This document shows positions 12,501 to 23,489 of a DNA stretch of 28,846 bases, piece after piece. The stretch spans positions 1 through 28,846 of the forward strand of contig CAXIUT010000130.1 in NCBI GenBank assembly GCA_964035545.1, in the 5' to 3' direction. How positions within the stretch are numbered: position 1 is the stretch's first letter; each line of letters opens with the position of its first letter. The translations under genes were made by a program, and so were the position numbers. This DNA comes from Bugula neritina (lineage: Eukaryota; Bryozoa; Gymnolaemata; Cheilostomatida; Bugulidae). The notes under the pieces are model-generated. The model was not told the origin of the DNA, made no database searches, and was given only the letters and a program-made list of their open reading frames with translations.

Positions 12501-13807
12501 ACTTATTCTATTTTTTCAATATTTTATTATTAACTAACTATGTTTTTTTCAATTTCTTCTTGTTTTAATTATTCCTTTTATCCAATTTATTTATTTTAAA
12601 CGATAACTTACATAAGTTCATTATTTTACTCCTTTTATTTTATAATTTATATTTATTTAGATATTTATTGATTATTTTCAACAACTTCTTCAACGTTCTT
12701 TCCTTTTTATTATTCTTAATTCATTTTTTATATTTATATTTAATTTAGTTTATTTTCTATACTTTATTATTATTTCTTTTCTTTTATCTCCTATTTCTAA
12801 TTCACTTACTAAGACTAATTAATCTTATTTTATTTTTATTAAATCTTTTAAGTTTATTAATTATTTTATATTTTAGGTTAGTTCTAAACTTTCTATTTTT
12901 AACTAAATTCTTTTTATTATTTATCAACTTTTTATTAATTTTTTGACTAAGGTTATTAAACTATTTATATTTTTTAAGCTTTTTATTATTCTTTTTATTA
13001 AGTTTTTTAAATATTTTAGATATTAATATATTATTTTTAGTTAATATTTTTAGTTTACTATACTTTGATATTCATTTATTATTCACTAGCTTAAACTTTA
13101 TCTATTTTTTATAGTTCTTATTTCAAAATTTGATCAACAATATTCTCTTCTTATTGCTTATTGTCTATTTATTTAATATTTTATTGAGGCTTAATCTAAT
13201 TTATTTCAACATTTTTTATAGGATCTTAAACAATCATCTAAACATTTTATTTTTATTCTATTTTATCTGATTTTTATTCAATTTTTTATTATTTATCTGT
13301 TATTTATTTATGAGATAAAATAATGGCTTAACTTTATCTGTTATTTTACTACTTTTCTTAAACTTTTTATTTATTTTATTCTTCTATTTTATTTTAACCT
13401 TCTTCATTTTTCAATGATTATTTATTTTATTTATTAATAGTTTATTCTTAAACAATATTAATATCTTTTTATTTTGGTTACTCTTCTTTATTATTTTAAT
13501 TTTCAATTACTTTATTTTATTCTAATGATTCTTTTGATTCCTATTTTCCATCATTTTTTTATTATTCTTTTTATTAATCTTTTTCTTTTACTTATTCTTA
13601 TTGTATTTAGTTATTTATTATTTATTTTTCAATAGTGATGATCTATGATGTTTCTTTTGGTTATTATTTTTATTTGATTTATGCTTATATTTAACTTACA
13701 TCATTTATTTATGGCATTTTTCCTTCATTTACTGTTTTTAATTATCTATTTTCTGGCTACTCAACTTGATTACTGTTCTCTTGGTTAATACTTTCAGGAT
13801 CAATCAT
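9546..13807 (-). CDS. giant Glu/Lys-rich protein with C-terminal MORN repeats
   Basis: 1413 residues with one 20-nt intron at 9968-9987. The first ~800 residues are a highly charged low-complexity domain dominated by Glu, Lys, Asn and Gln (for example EEEVKEKDEEKEEEKNDGKE). Most of its Glu codons are TAA or TAG, so on the standard code the region looks like hopeless stops. Around residues 550-575 there are heptad-like repeats of VVEKxEE. Residues ~800-1110 are mixed charged sequence. From about residue 1130 nine to ten MORN repeats follow (FGGW, FSGEF, YEGEW, FVGSW, YAGEF, YVGEY, YEGDF, YEGQY, YEGEF). In several the Glu is TAG or TAA, matching the family consensus. The tail is Ser/Lys/Arg-rich. 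MORN proteins bind membranes or scaffold cortical and ciliary structures; that is a family-level inference. Start is divergent from DCP2 with a 79-bp gap. Confidence 0.85.
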
Positions 13808-13886
13808 CAAAATTAGTTATATTTAATAAAAACAAACAACACAAACTTAATATCTTAATAACATATCTATAATTATAACTAAAATA
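13808..13886. promoter_or_regulatory. 79-bp divergent intergenic region (shared promoter by position)
   Basis: Only 79 bp separate the start codons of the MORN protein (minus) and DCP2 (plus). The sequence is very AT-rich and shows no motif I can name. Both promoters must lie here or inside the coding regions. Confidence 0.5.
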
Positions 13887-14684
13887 ATGAAAGTAACATC
13901 AAGTGATTACTAAAATATAATATCCAAATTTATTCTTAATTTACCTAGAGAGGAACTATAAGATTCTTCCCGTCTAAGCTATCATGCATAAAAAGCTTTT
14001 TACTATTACCTGGATCATATCGTAAAAGATATATAAAGCAGTGATCGTCAAAAACAAAGAATTAACTTCTTTAATAACCTCAAAGAAAATAGTCCATCAT
14101 TTATTAAAATCAATCCTACTCTATTAGCTGATAAAATATTATAAAATAAACCTGTTTGTGGGGCTATTATCTTTAATAAGTAGAGTACAAAAGTACTACT
14201 GATAAAAGTTAAATAAAAATATGGGTTTCCTAAAGGTAAACTAAACCAAGGCTAAACTTTGGAAGATTGTGCGATTCGATAAGTTGAGGAGTAAACTGGT
14301 ATCAATATTTCTAATAAAATGGATGGAAGAATCAGAATCTAGTTTAGTCATCATGATGCGAGAATATGTTTTTTTGTTGCTAGAGGAATAGCTGAAGAAT
14401 AGAGGATTAAAGTAGAATGCAATGAAGTTGATTCTGTAATTTGGATGAAAGTTGAGGAAGTACGTAGATATATCACTAATTTCGTAGAGAGATCGAGGAT
14501 CGCTTGGGCTATGTATGAAAAGGAATACGCTGGGAGGGCAACTAGTTCCCAGTATATGGCTAAATTTAGTATAAAGGAGAGTTAAGAAATTGACTATGAG
14601 GCTGATCCTTTGAGACACTTCAAACTAGACAGATCTAAGTTGTCGAATGCTCTTTTTGGAAATATAAAATATGAAAGAATATGA
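13887..14684 (+). CDS. DCP2: mRNA-decapping enzyme DCP2
   Basis: 265 residues, no intron. It hydrolyses the m7G cap of mRNA to start 5'-3' decay. The DCP2 box A region is at residues ~14-45 (KFILNLPREELEDSSRLSYH, then AEKAFYYYLDH), followed by the Nudix domain with VCGAIIFN near 90 and YGFPKGK at 112-118. The Nudix box G-x5-E-x7-R-E-V-E-E-E-T-G-I is at 117-139. Its Glu123, Glu132 and Glu136 are encoded by TAA (14253, 14280, 14292), so the metal-binding site is complete only if TAA means Glu. A box B-like segment (RRYITNFVERSRIAWAMYEK) lies near residue 205. It is short: fungal and animal DCP2 carry long disordered C-termini, absent here. Convergent with the helicase gene, 18 bp between stops. 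Confidence 0.93.
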
Positions 14685-14702
14685 GATAAATGATAGAGTG
14701 AA

Positions 14703-16058
<1,356 letters not shown>

Positions 16059-16148
16059 TATATTATACTTTAATAATAATAAAGTTAGAAAATTATTTAT
16101 TCAATGATATTGGACTGATTATATAAATGATATCAATGTTATAGTAAA

Positions 16149-16933
16149 TCATTCTTTTGCTTTAATTTTTTTTTTATTGATTATTTTTTTAGATTATGTT
16201 TTTTATATTTTGACTACAGACTAATTTTTTTGTATTTAATCTACTGACTCCAATATTTTTTATATATTACTCAATTTATCTTATCCTTTTTTTCCTTGTT
16301 TGATAATTTATCTTATCTATGACAACTTATCGATAAAGTATTGACTCTATTTTGATTTATCAAGTGTTAAAGATCGATTATTTATTTTGGGTTTTATGTT
16401 ATCGTATGGACTTCTTGCCTTTCTGAGGTTATTTGATGAATTTTACTGTTATTTTTATCGACTAAATTATGAAAAGATTACGGTTTGAGAGGGTTTCTGA
16501 TCTAAACAAATGAAAAATCAACTGCTGCATGTTTCCTTGCTCCAGGGGCATCGTAGCTAGCTATATCGTTTTTGTTGTGGATGTCGAAGTAACGTTTAAG
16601 CCATTGAATGAATTCAAGATTATCTTGGTATTTGCTTTTGCTTAGTTTTTAAATATCGATATATTTTTGAATTTTGCATTTTCCAAAAGCTTGTTGCAAT
16701 ATTTTATAGTTGCCTATAAATTCCCATTAGTTTTTGGCTCTCCAGTTAATTCTGGCCATGGCGACCCGACCAGGATACATAGCATCGATTATTTGGCAAT
16801 AAACTGCTCCAGTTCCAAGTTGCTATATTTGTTTAACTTCTAAGGAGAGAGATGTATTGACCCAGGCGAGTAGGTCTGATTTAGGAACAAAGAATGCTCC
16901 CTCCATCATACCTATGCTTTGATTTTAGTTCAT
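16149..16933 (-). CDS. EB1 / MAPRE microtubule plus-end binding protein
   Basis: 254 residues after removing one 20-nt intron at 16326-16345. The calponin-homology domain (about residues 15-125) is unmistakable: KIEQLGTGAVYCQIIDAMYP family pattern (here VKQIEQLGTGAVYCQ), RINWRAKNEWEF and YQDNLEFIQWLKRYFD. In IEQL the Glu is TAG and the following Gln is CAA, which separates the two amino acids cleanly. After a linker, the C-terminal part (LEHLINQNRLSEIREIIKQG and onward) is a predicted coiled coil in the place of the EB homology domain, though the signature FYF is not conserved. The C-terminus is Lys-rich and lacks the EEY/F tail of animal EB1. It tracks growing microtubule ends; in a ciliate it would serve cortical and spindle microtubules. 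Confidence 0.9.
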
Positions 16934-17073
16934 TTTAAATATTATTATGTAATTACTATTGATAAAAGTTAGCTCTTTAGGATTAAACTACTGATACTAA
17001 CAATATAAATAAGGCTCTATGAAATATTATTTTAATTTTTGAAGAATATTTATGAAAATATTAGTGAAATAGA

Positions 17074-17795
17074 TCAATTTGAAATAAAAGTTACATTTTA
17101 TTAATTCTTTGTTTTTTTAGAGACTAAGAGATCATAAAAAATAGAATTTATCATTTATCGTACCTTATATTTTTCACTATTTTACCAATTCTAATTCTAG
17201 ATCTTTACCCTCTTCCTTAAGACGTCCTCTACCTCACCTACGAACTCTCCATTGTCATATCTAACTGTTCTGTCTTCATATGGGTTTATATAAACCTTGG
17301 ATTGCATTTACTTCTGATGTAGCGACGACAGGGACAGGGGACAATGTAACTTACGTACTTATCTTTTAAGGAGTTATATTATTGGTAGCGAGTTTATGTT
17401 TTGTTAGTGCAATCAAGTTTGAAGTTTTTTTATTGGTTTAGAGATTTAAGAGAAATTGAGTTTGTTTTCTTCTCCATAGAAGATTATAATTAGTTTAATA
17501 TAGTCTTATAATAGTACTTAGACAATTAACAATATCAATTGTAATATTCTGAGGAATATTCTGGCTAGATTTTTGTCTCATTGGCTCTGAAGTCTTATTT
17601 CTTGATACTATCTTAAGACTATGATCTCTTTATCCTTTATCTTTCATGATTGAATTATTATTTATTTTTACCTTTGTTCATCTCCTTTTGATGCTTTTTG
17701 TATGCTTTACTTGATTCTTTATGAAATAGTTTTAATGATTTTTTGTCTGAATAAGTTTTATTTAAAGATTGTCTTTAACAAGGAGAAGAATTCAT
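17074..17795 (-). CDS. charged protein, unknown, four exons
   Basis: Not recognised. The model gives 210 residues with three introns: 17587-17608 (22 nt), 17505-17530 (26 nt) and 17314-17354 (41 nt, starting GTAAGT). Each exon alone is in a different frame and ends in TGA, and the three removals together leave an exact multiple of three. The N-terminus is basic and Ser-rich (KSLKLFHKESSKAYKKHQKE), the middle shows KKEEFNHERE-type charge and likely helices (NSLKDKYKEMQSKVYINPYE), and the end is mixed (YDNGEFVGEVEDVLRKRVKI). It may be a cytoskeletal or signalling adaptor, but nothing identifies it. Alternative splice choices in the middle are possible. Confidence 0.5.
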
Positions 17796-18242
17796 TGTTT
17801 ATTTGCTTTAATTTTATGAAGTATTGTATGAATTTGAAGAGAAAGGTTCATAAATTTAGAAATATTCGACTTAATTGTATCTATCTGTAACTTATTGATG
17901 AATTTTGCTTATATAATCATCGAAATTTAATTAATTTTTTAGTTAATACCTACAAAAGTTGATATACTAGAATATTTATTGTCCAAAACCTTTAGTAAAA
18001 GGTATAAAATTAACTCTTCTCAAATAGCTTAATGACAATTTAATAGCATTAACATTTGATTTGGTGCTAACTATCCTATCAACTATTCTTTAATGAAATT
18101 AATACAACATTTTTAATATATAATTATATTTTATCCTTTGATGTTTATTTATTTTAAAATAATTCTTTATGTTCTTAATTAGTATATAATTACTTTTCGA
18201 TATTTTTTCTATTGTTTGTGATATTGCATAAAATTAACAGAC
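17796..18242. other. AT-rich divergent intergenic region
   Basis: 447 bp between the starts of a minus-strand and a plus-strand gene. No gene, repeat or known motif was seen; it presumably holds both promoters. Confidence 0.5.
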
Positions 18243-18610
18243 ATGTTAGCTATTTTGATTATTGATTTAAGTTATCGAGGAGTGGCTATTTATATTCGAT
18301 CAGCAAGGAGACAGTTGAGTTGTCCGATCATTTTGACAGATATTTATAGAGAAAGAGCATTAGCTTAAAGAGTTTAGAGAAGGTACATCCAGGAGTAGCA
18401 GGCATCACCTTAAGAAAGCAAAATACGAGGTATCATACAGCGATTGAAGAATAGTTGTAAGTATTCATTTTTTATGAGTTAGTTTTAAAATATAGAGTTG
18501 CGCATCATTTTATGAATAGTTTATCGATGTGGAGATTTGTGACTCAGAAGATAGTATTTTTATTAGTAGATTTATATTTATCTTTAGAGTTAGTTCAAAA
18601 AATAAGATGA
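18243..18610 (+). CDS. small protein resembling the TDP-43 N-terminal domain
   Basis: 97 residues after three introns: 18282-18307 (26 nt), 18457-18482 (26 nt) and 18566-18587 (22 nt). The core ETVELSDHFDRYLERKSISL, then KSLEKVHPGVAGITLRKQN, lines up with the ubiquitin-like TDP-43 N-terminal fold, whose PIEIPSEDDGTVLLSTV and QFPGACGLRYRN have the same hydrophobic spacing and the same Pro-Gly. After it, FIDVEICDSED stands where TDP-43 has YVVNYPKD. No RNA-recognition motif follows, so this would be the oligomerisation domain standing alone. The resemblance is by eye, and the first and last introns are inferred from frame; other C-terminal splice choices are open. Confidence 0.45.
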
Positions 18611-18725
18611 AGAATTGTATTTTGATTATTATTGATAGTTTTTTATATGATTTTTGTAGATTGATAGTTTTGATTCGAAGTAGTCGCTGTCTAAAATCCA
18701 AAATAAACTGAAGAGAGGGTACATT

Positions 18726-20386
18726 ATGAAAGTATATATTCTTTTTTATTCAATTAAATTTATTTTAGTCTATTTTAGTTATTTATTGCTGTTCAAAATG
18801 CTTTTTAGTGATACATTTTGATAATAGACTCTTATTTTATCCCTTTGTTTCCAATCCTAGTAGAACCTGTAGCCGCCTTATCGTCTTTTTTTAGAGATCA
18901 TGAAGGCTATTTCTAGTGGAACTCCATGAGTATTGACTAGAGGTTATAGCAAACATAAGGCAAAGTATTATTGGATGATATTTTGATTTGTTTCTAGTTG
19001 TGCTAATTTTATGAAAGATAGAAGGGTTGATTGGAGTTAATCGAGAAGAAGAGAAGCTAGAGGGATGTTGTAGTTGTTAGAAATTTGTATTTATGATATT
19101 TTGCGGCAGATGCCGATGACTATCATATAAAAGTTGGATTAGAGGACAAAATTATCGTTGTTGAAGAGGATGGTAAGAGTTTTTTTTCTGAGTCGATATG
19201 ATTATTATATTTAGGTTGTTTTATCGTTTAATAGTGCATTTAGAAAGATGCCATAGGTGGAGTATTGATCCTATGCTTATGAGGTGTTTTACTCGTAGAG
19301 AATTATTTTTTTTATAAATAATTTTAAGAAGGATATATATTTAAGGAAGAATTAGTAGTTATTGAGTTAAATGAGTTATTATTTCTTTTTATTGAGTTTT
19401 ATTACAAAATATTTAAACACCATTTCTACGTATTAAGTTTGAGGCCATAAAATGAGGAAAAGGCAGATGCTTTAGGTGATTCTTTCGAATAGTTTACTAG
19501 CTATCATGTTGCTGTTAACAAATAGACTCTATTTTTAATATAATTCAGTAAGGATGAGAATAATAAAGGTGTTTCTGGCTATAATATTGTTGGCTATGAA
19601 GGGAAGAGTCTATGTGATGGATTTGATGTTGATTGTTCTGACTATTTACGATACACATGATATGCTGTTGCAGAGTAGTAGTTGTTTTAGTTTGGATTTG
19701 GCTTATGGTATGTTATCGATGCCTCTGTTCATTAGTAGTTTTGTTGATTTGGCTATTTAGATAGATGTGCTTATGAGTTGAATGGGTAAAAGGTTTCTAC
19801 TCTTCAAAACATATCGAATGATGCTTTGTTGTTCTTGGAAGTTGAAGGTGTTCAATATGGTGGTTATTGAATGGTGGATGGATGGGTCGTTGTGATAGAA
19901 TTCGAGGGCAGGTAGCAGCCATTTCTTTAGTATGAGTAAAACTTTTTATTTTATAGTTTTCATGTATTCTTATGATTGACTTGATTTGGTTATTAGTTAT
20001 AGGAGTCTGCAGGTTTTGATGAAACTTGTTCTTCTGGCAAAAATATGGTTGTTTGTATGGATTATGATTTATACTATTTTCATAAAGAGTTATTAACTGA
20101 TGTTGTAATATTGTTTAAAGTATCCTTTTGGAAATTTTACTTATTTCTTTTTATTTGTCTTAAAAATATTGACATAGGCTATTTGGTTATAGAGAGGATC
20201 AATCATCCATTCAAATATCTCTGAAAAAGCTTTAATTAATCTTGAATTATAGAGTTGTTATATTTTGATGCGATTGAAGTTAATTATTTATTTGAAGAGG
20301 GCGAAGTTGTTCTGGTAAAGTAGTTATTAAAGAAACTAAAATCTATTACCAACTATTTAACTCCATATAATATCATTGTTGATTGA
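18726..20386 (+). CDS. intron-rich orphan gene, predicted membrane-anchored protein
   Basis: Not recognised. At least twelve introns are needed in 1.66 kb: 18808-18827, 19000-19021, 19087-19109, 19173-19214, 19262-19283, 19437-19456, 19635-19673, 19743-19760, about 19863-19898, 19964-19996, 20102-20120 and 20254-20279 (18-42 nt). The spliced model is exactly 447 codons including TGA at 20384-20386. The N-terminus is hydrophobic (VYILFYSIKFILVYFSYLLL), a signal or anchor. The rest is acidic: YADDYHIKVGLEDKIIVVEE, DSFEEFTSYHVAVNKETLFL, DALLFLEVEGVQY and EINYLFEEGEVVLVKELLKK. Every predicted exon has natural-looking composition, while the intervals contain the TGAs. The stop at 20384 may itself be intronic, because coding-like sequence continues downstream. 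Exact junctions need cDNA. Confidence 0.45.
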
Positions 20387-21379
20387 AATAAATTATTATT
20401 TATTTAACTTAAGTAGTTGTTCTTGTTATTAATATTTTTTTATGCAAAAGTTGTTTATTTATTGTATTTTAGGTTATAAGTAAGGATCAATATCTTTCCA
20501 GCTAATTTTGTTTTATTTGATAAGTAGAGACAAAGCTGTTATTGTATTATTTTTGATTCTTTTATGGTTATAGTTTGATTCAAATTAATTATTTTTTTAT
20601 TTTACTATCTAATGCTATTTGTATATTTGCAATTTAGGTTTAATGATGAAGATAAAAGTTTATTTTCCTGTTATTTATATAATTTTATTTAACAAAAATT
20701 GACATTATTCTATCATTTTATTACCAATTGTATAGTTGATGATGGTATTTATTATTGAGTTTATATTGATAGGTGAGAGACCAACTTTTTATACCATTTT
20801 TTTCCATATCTATTAAATTCTTTATTTATTTGAGAGTAGTTGGTTGAGAATAAAAAGCATTTATATCTTTGTTTTTGTCACATTTATATTTTATGACTAT
20901 TTAATGGAAGAATTTGTACTTTAGAGTGTTTTGCTTGTTGGAGTATCGATAAGATGTTATAGGTGATGTGGTAGTTGATGATTGGCCAGAAGAATTGATT
21001 TTATTTAAGGTTATTGCAATAGTCTTTGATATATTGATTCAACATTTTGGCTTATTTTAATATTACTCTGATAATAAAGAGAAGCTGACCACATTCCTTC
21101 CATCATGACTAAGATATCTTATTTTATTTCTCTAAATTTTGATTGTAAAAAAATTGGAAGTAGTTCAGGTTTATTTGATATGTAGATACATACATAGAGG
21201 TAGAACTGCCTTTTTGTCATATGCGGATAGAGGTTTGGATTGTATTCGAAGGATTGTTCAGTTTGGGGTTGTGAAAGATGTGATATTACTTTTAGGGCTT
21301 CGAGGTAGAGAGAGTCTTATGTATTCATTGCTAGATTATAGTTAATATAAATTGACTTATCTATTTTGATATCTATATT
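20387..21379 (+). other. probable further exons of the intron-rich gene, or a second gene
   Basis: Coding-like segments on the plus strand are interrupted by TGA-containing GT...AG intervals. Examples are the frame around 20481-20640 (GSISFQLILFYLISRDKAV), then LFNDEDKSLFSCYLYNFIEQ after a 17-nt intron near 20640-20657. Next come DDGERPTFYTIFFHIYEIL after the 28-nt interval 20745-20772, and SDVVVDDWPEELILFKVIAI after the 37-nt interval 20926-20962. The last is a Cys-rich block near 21190-21300 (CLFVICGERFGLYSKDC and WGCERCDITF), which could be a small metal-binding module. Bridging from 20378 with a 36- to 103-nt intron keeps frame. I could not build one unambiguous model to a stop; a TGA at 21381-21383 is a candidate end, overlapping the next start. 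Confidence 0.35.
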
Positions 21380-21637
21380 ATGAAAATTAACATAAAGATA
21401 TTTTTTTTGTTTATCTTAGAAGTTATAGCTCAAAACAGTGATAATGATGGATCAAGAAAACTAGAATAAATTAAGCTAGACTAGCGATATGGTCCTTGGT
21501 CGGTGATATTCGTGGTTCTTTTAATGATTTCATTGATTTTTTTATTTCAGTACTTTCGAAGCCAAAGGAAAAGATCTATAAGCAGGTATACATAGAAGTT
21601 TGAGAGGGTGTAAAACTAGTTGAAGATGTAGTGTTGA
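21380..21637 (+). CDS. short type I membrane protein, unknown
   Basis: 85 residues, no intron. A signal peptide (MKINIKIFFLFILEVIAQ) is followed by a luminal segment of only about 25 charged residues, one transmembrane helix (WSVIFVVLLMISLIFLFQYF), a strong basic stop-transfer (RSQRKR) and a cytoplasmic tail of about 25 residues. The order is the same as in the 322-residue protein at 7336-8304, but no sequence similarity is evident. It could be a subunit of a membrane complex. Function unknown. The next gene starts 40 bp downstream on the same strand. Confidence 0.55.
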
Positions 21638-21677
21638 TTTGGATGATAATAATGATGTTTAATAATATAACTTAAAT

Positions 21678-22723
21678 ATGAAGAAGAAGGAGGGTAAGTA
21701 GAAAGACGGTAAGCAGAAGATCGACTACCATGAGTTGATAAACAAAAACGTATCCGACTTGAAGTTGACATTCGATTATGCTGGCTATCAATATACTCGT
21801 CTTGACCTTAGTGTATTTATCTATCTCCATAGTCCAAGTCGCTGGATGTTCTATCGCCTTTGTTCAAAGATTTTAAGTACTTGTAGCATATCGATCTATC
21901 CAATAACGGTGTGATTGACTTAACTCATTGTAGGAATGTGGTTATGTAGTGTCTGCTTTGCCTAATTTGGTTACTTTGAATGTAGAGAAAAATAATGTAA
22001 AAGATTTTAAAGCTCTCAATATCGAAGAGGGGTGGAAGACACTGAGAAGTCTCAATTTGAACTTTAACAAGATTGGAGAGTTGGTGCCTGTCAATATTCC
22101 TAATTTGATGGAGTTGAGTTTGATCTAAAACAAAATATAGAAGATGGAAAATTTCGGTGGACATCCTAAACTCAAGAAGTTGTAGTTGAGAAGAAACAAG
22201 ATCTTTAACTTGGCTGGGTTGGCAGGACTGCCCTAGTTGACTGAACTTTATCTTTCTTAGAACAAAATAAAATCTCTAGCAGGGCTGGATATTCCCAATA
22301 TAAAGATATTGCATTTGAGGAAGAATGTGGTATAGTTGATGGTATGTAGATTGTGGCTTTTGATGAAACATTTCCTGCTTATGAGCAGTTAACCTACCTC
22401 AACATCAGGTAGAATTTGATATAGAAATTCGAAGAGGTGCTTAAAACCAAGGATCTTCCCAATCTTAAAGAAATAGTATATTCTCGTATATTTTTATTAA
22501 AGTAGAAAATCCACTAATTCTCAAAAACTAATTTTATTTGTTTGATACTATTAACAGTAACTTGAAGTTGAAAAGGGTCAACAAGATAAGTGTTACTAAG
22601 AGTGTCAAGTTGAGAGCATTTAAGCATGCTGAGTAAAAATGGAGAGCAGCTGAAGAGTAGAAAAAGAAGTTGGAAGAGGAAGAAAAAAGAAAAGCTGAAC
22701 AGGAAAATCCACCTCCTGAATGA
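21678..22723 (+). CDS. leucine-rich repeat protein, LRRC23-like (radial spoke candidate)
   Basis: 322 residues with four introns: 21813-21832, 21930-21949 and 22330-22349 (20 nt each) and 22486-22502 (17 nt). Removing all four joins consecutive LRR units without a break. Eight or so SDS22-type repeats are seen: FKYLEHIDLSNNGVIDL, LPNLVTLNVEKNNVKDF, IPNLMELSLIENKIEKMENF, HPKLKKLELRRNKIFNLAGL, LPELTELYLSENKIKSLAGL and IPNIKILHLRKN, then YEQLTYLNIRENLIEKF. The unit order and the ENPL cap resemble LRRC23, a radial spoke head component. The C-terminal tail is a charged helix (KWRAAEEEKKKLEEEEKRKA). The N-terminus is Lys-rich. Any axonemal role is inferred. Confidence 0.8.
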
Positions 22724-22853
22724 TAGTCGAGCTTATAGTCTTATTATCAATATACCTAACATAGTTATCAATATTGTAGGTAGCTAATAAGTTATTAGTC
22801 CTTTCTGAGTGAGAATAGAAGTAGATAGATAGTTATTAAAGTTAATATAACTG

Positions 22854-23435
22854 ATGGACCAGACAATGGATCAGCTTCTTACCAAACACAAACCTGTTCA
22901 GGGGTAGATCTAGGCAGACCCTTGGAATTCAATTCCGATAAAGAATTTTAAACAGGCTAAGGAAGCTACTGAATTGCATATGGGTAATCAAAAGGCGACA
23001 GTATTGGTAAAATTCAAACATTTTCCTAATTTGTAAATTTTATGGCTAAATAATAATCTATTGACTTCCCTGAAGGGGTTGTAAAGTTGTTTTAGAATTA
23101 AGCATCTTTTTGTGCATTCGAATAAAATAAAAAATATTGATGGAATATTTGATATTCTTAAATATGTGTAGACCTTGTCTATCTATGACAACTAGTTGAG
23201 AGATCTAGATAAAATACTTAAAAATCTAAAGGGACTTACTTCACTTAAAATTCTTGATCTTTTTGATAATCCAGCTGCGCATGAACCCAACTACAAAATG
23301 AGAGTACTTAACGACCTGCAAAGCGTTGACATCCATGACAGACATAAAGTATCAATAGTGGAAAAGGATGAGGCAGTTAAATTTATGTCTGAAGCTAAAG
23401 GCAAAAAGAAAAAGTCAAGGCCTTTTGCTTATTGA
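22854..23435 (+). CDS. leucine-rich repeat protein, LRRC72-like
   Basis: 193 residues, no intron. Four SDS22-type repeats are seen: ATELHMGNQKATVLVKFKHF, then FPNLEILWLNNNLLTSLKGL, RIKHLFVHSNKIKNIDGI and LKYVETLSIYDNELRDL. An LRR cap follows with LKILDLFDNPAAHEPNYKMR and VDIHDRHKV, which resembles LRRC72 (RFPNLRHLWLNNN; NPLTQEPDYRLYVI; LDRQEV). The C-terminus is Lys-rich (GKKKKSRPFAY). Start chosen at ATG 22854; an in-frame ATG four codons later is the alternative. It sits 130 bp downstream of the LRRC23-like gene on the same strand. LRRC72 is poorly characterised. Convergent with NSF, 54 bp between stops. Confidence 0.75.
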
Positions 23436-23489
23436 CCTTCATATCTATTATTATATTTATTTGATGAATATTGACTAACATGGACATGA

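Noticed and set aside
14253-14294. DCP2 as a catalytically dead enzyme (Gln at Nudix glutamates)
   Set aside because: This arises only if TAA is read as Gln. NSF, EB1, helicase and MORN motifs all show TAA/TAG = Glu.
14241-14618. 125-residue minus-strand ORF
   Set aside because: Antisense to the DCP2 Nudix domain.
17702-17890. 62-residue plus-strand ORF
   Set aside because: It overlaps the first exon of the minus-strand charged protein and has an antisense-like hydrophobic composition.
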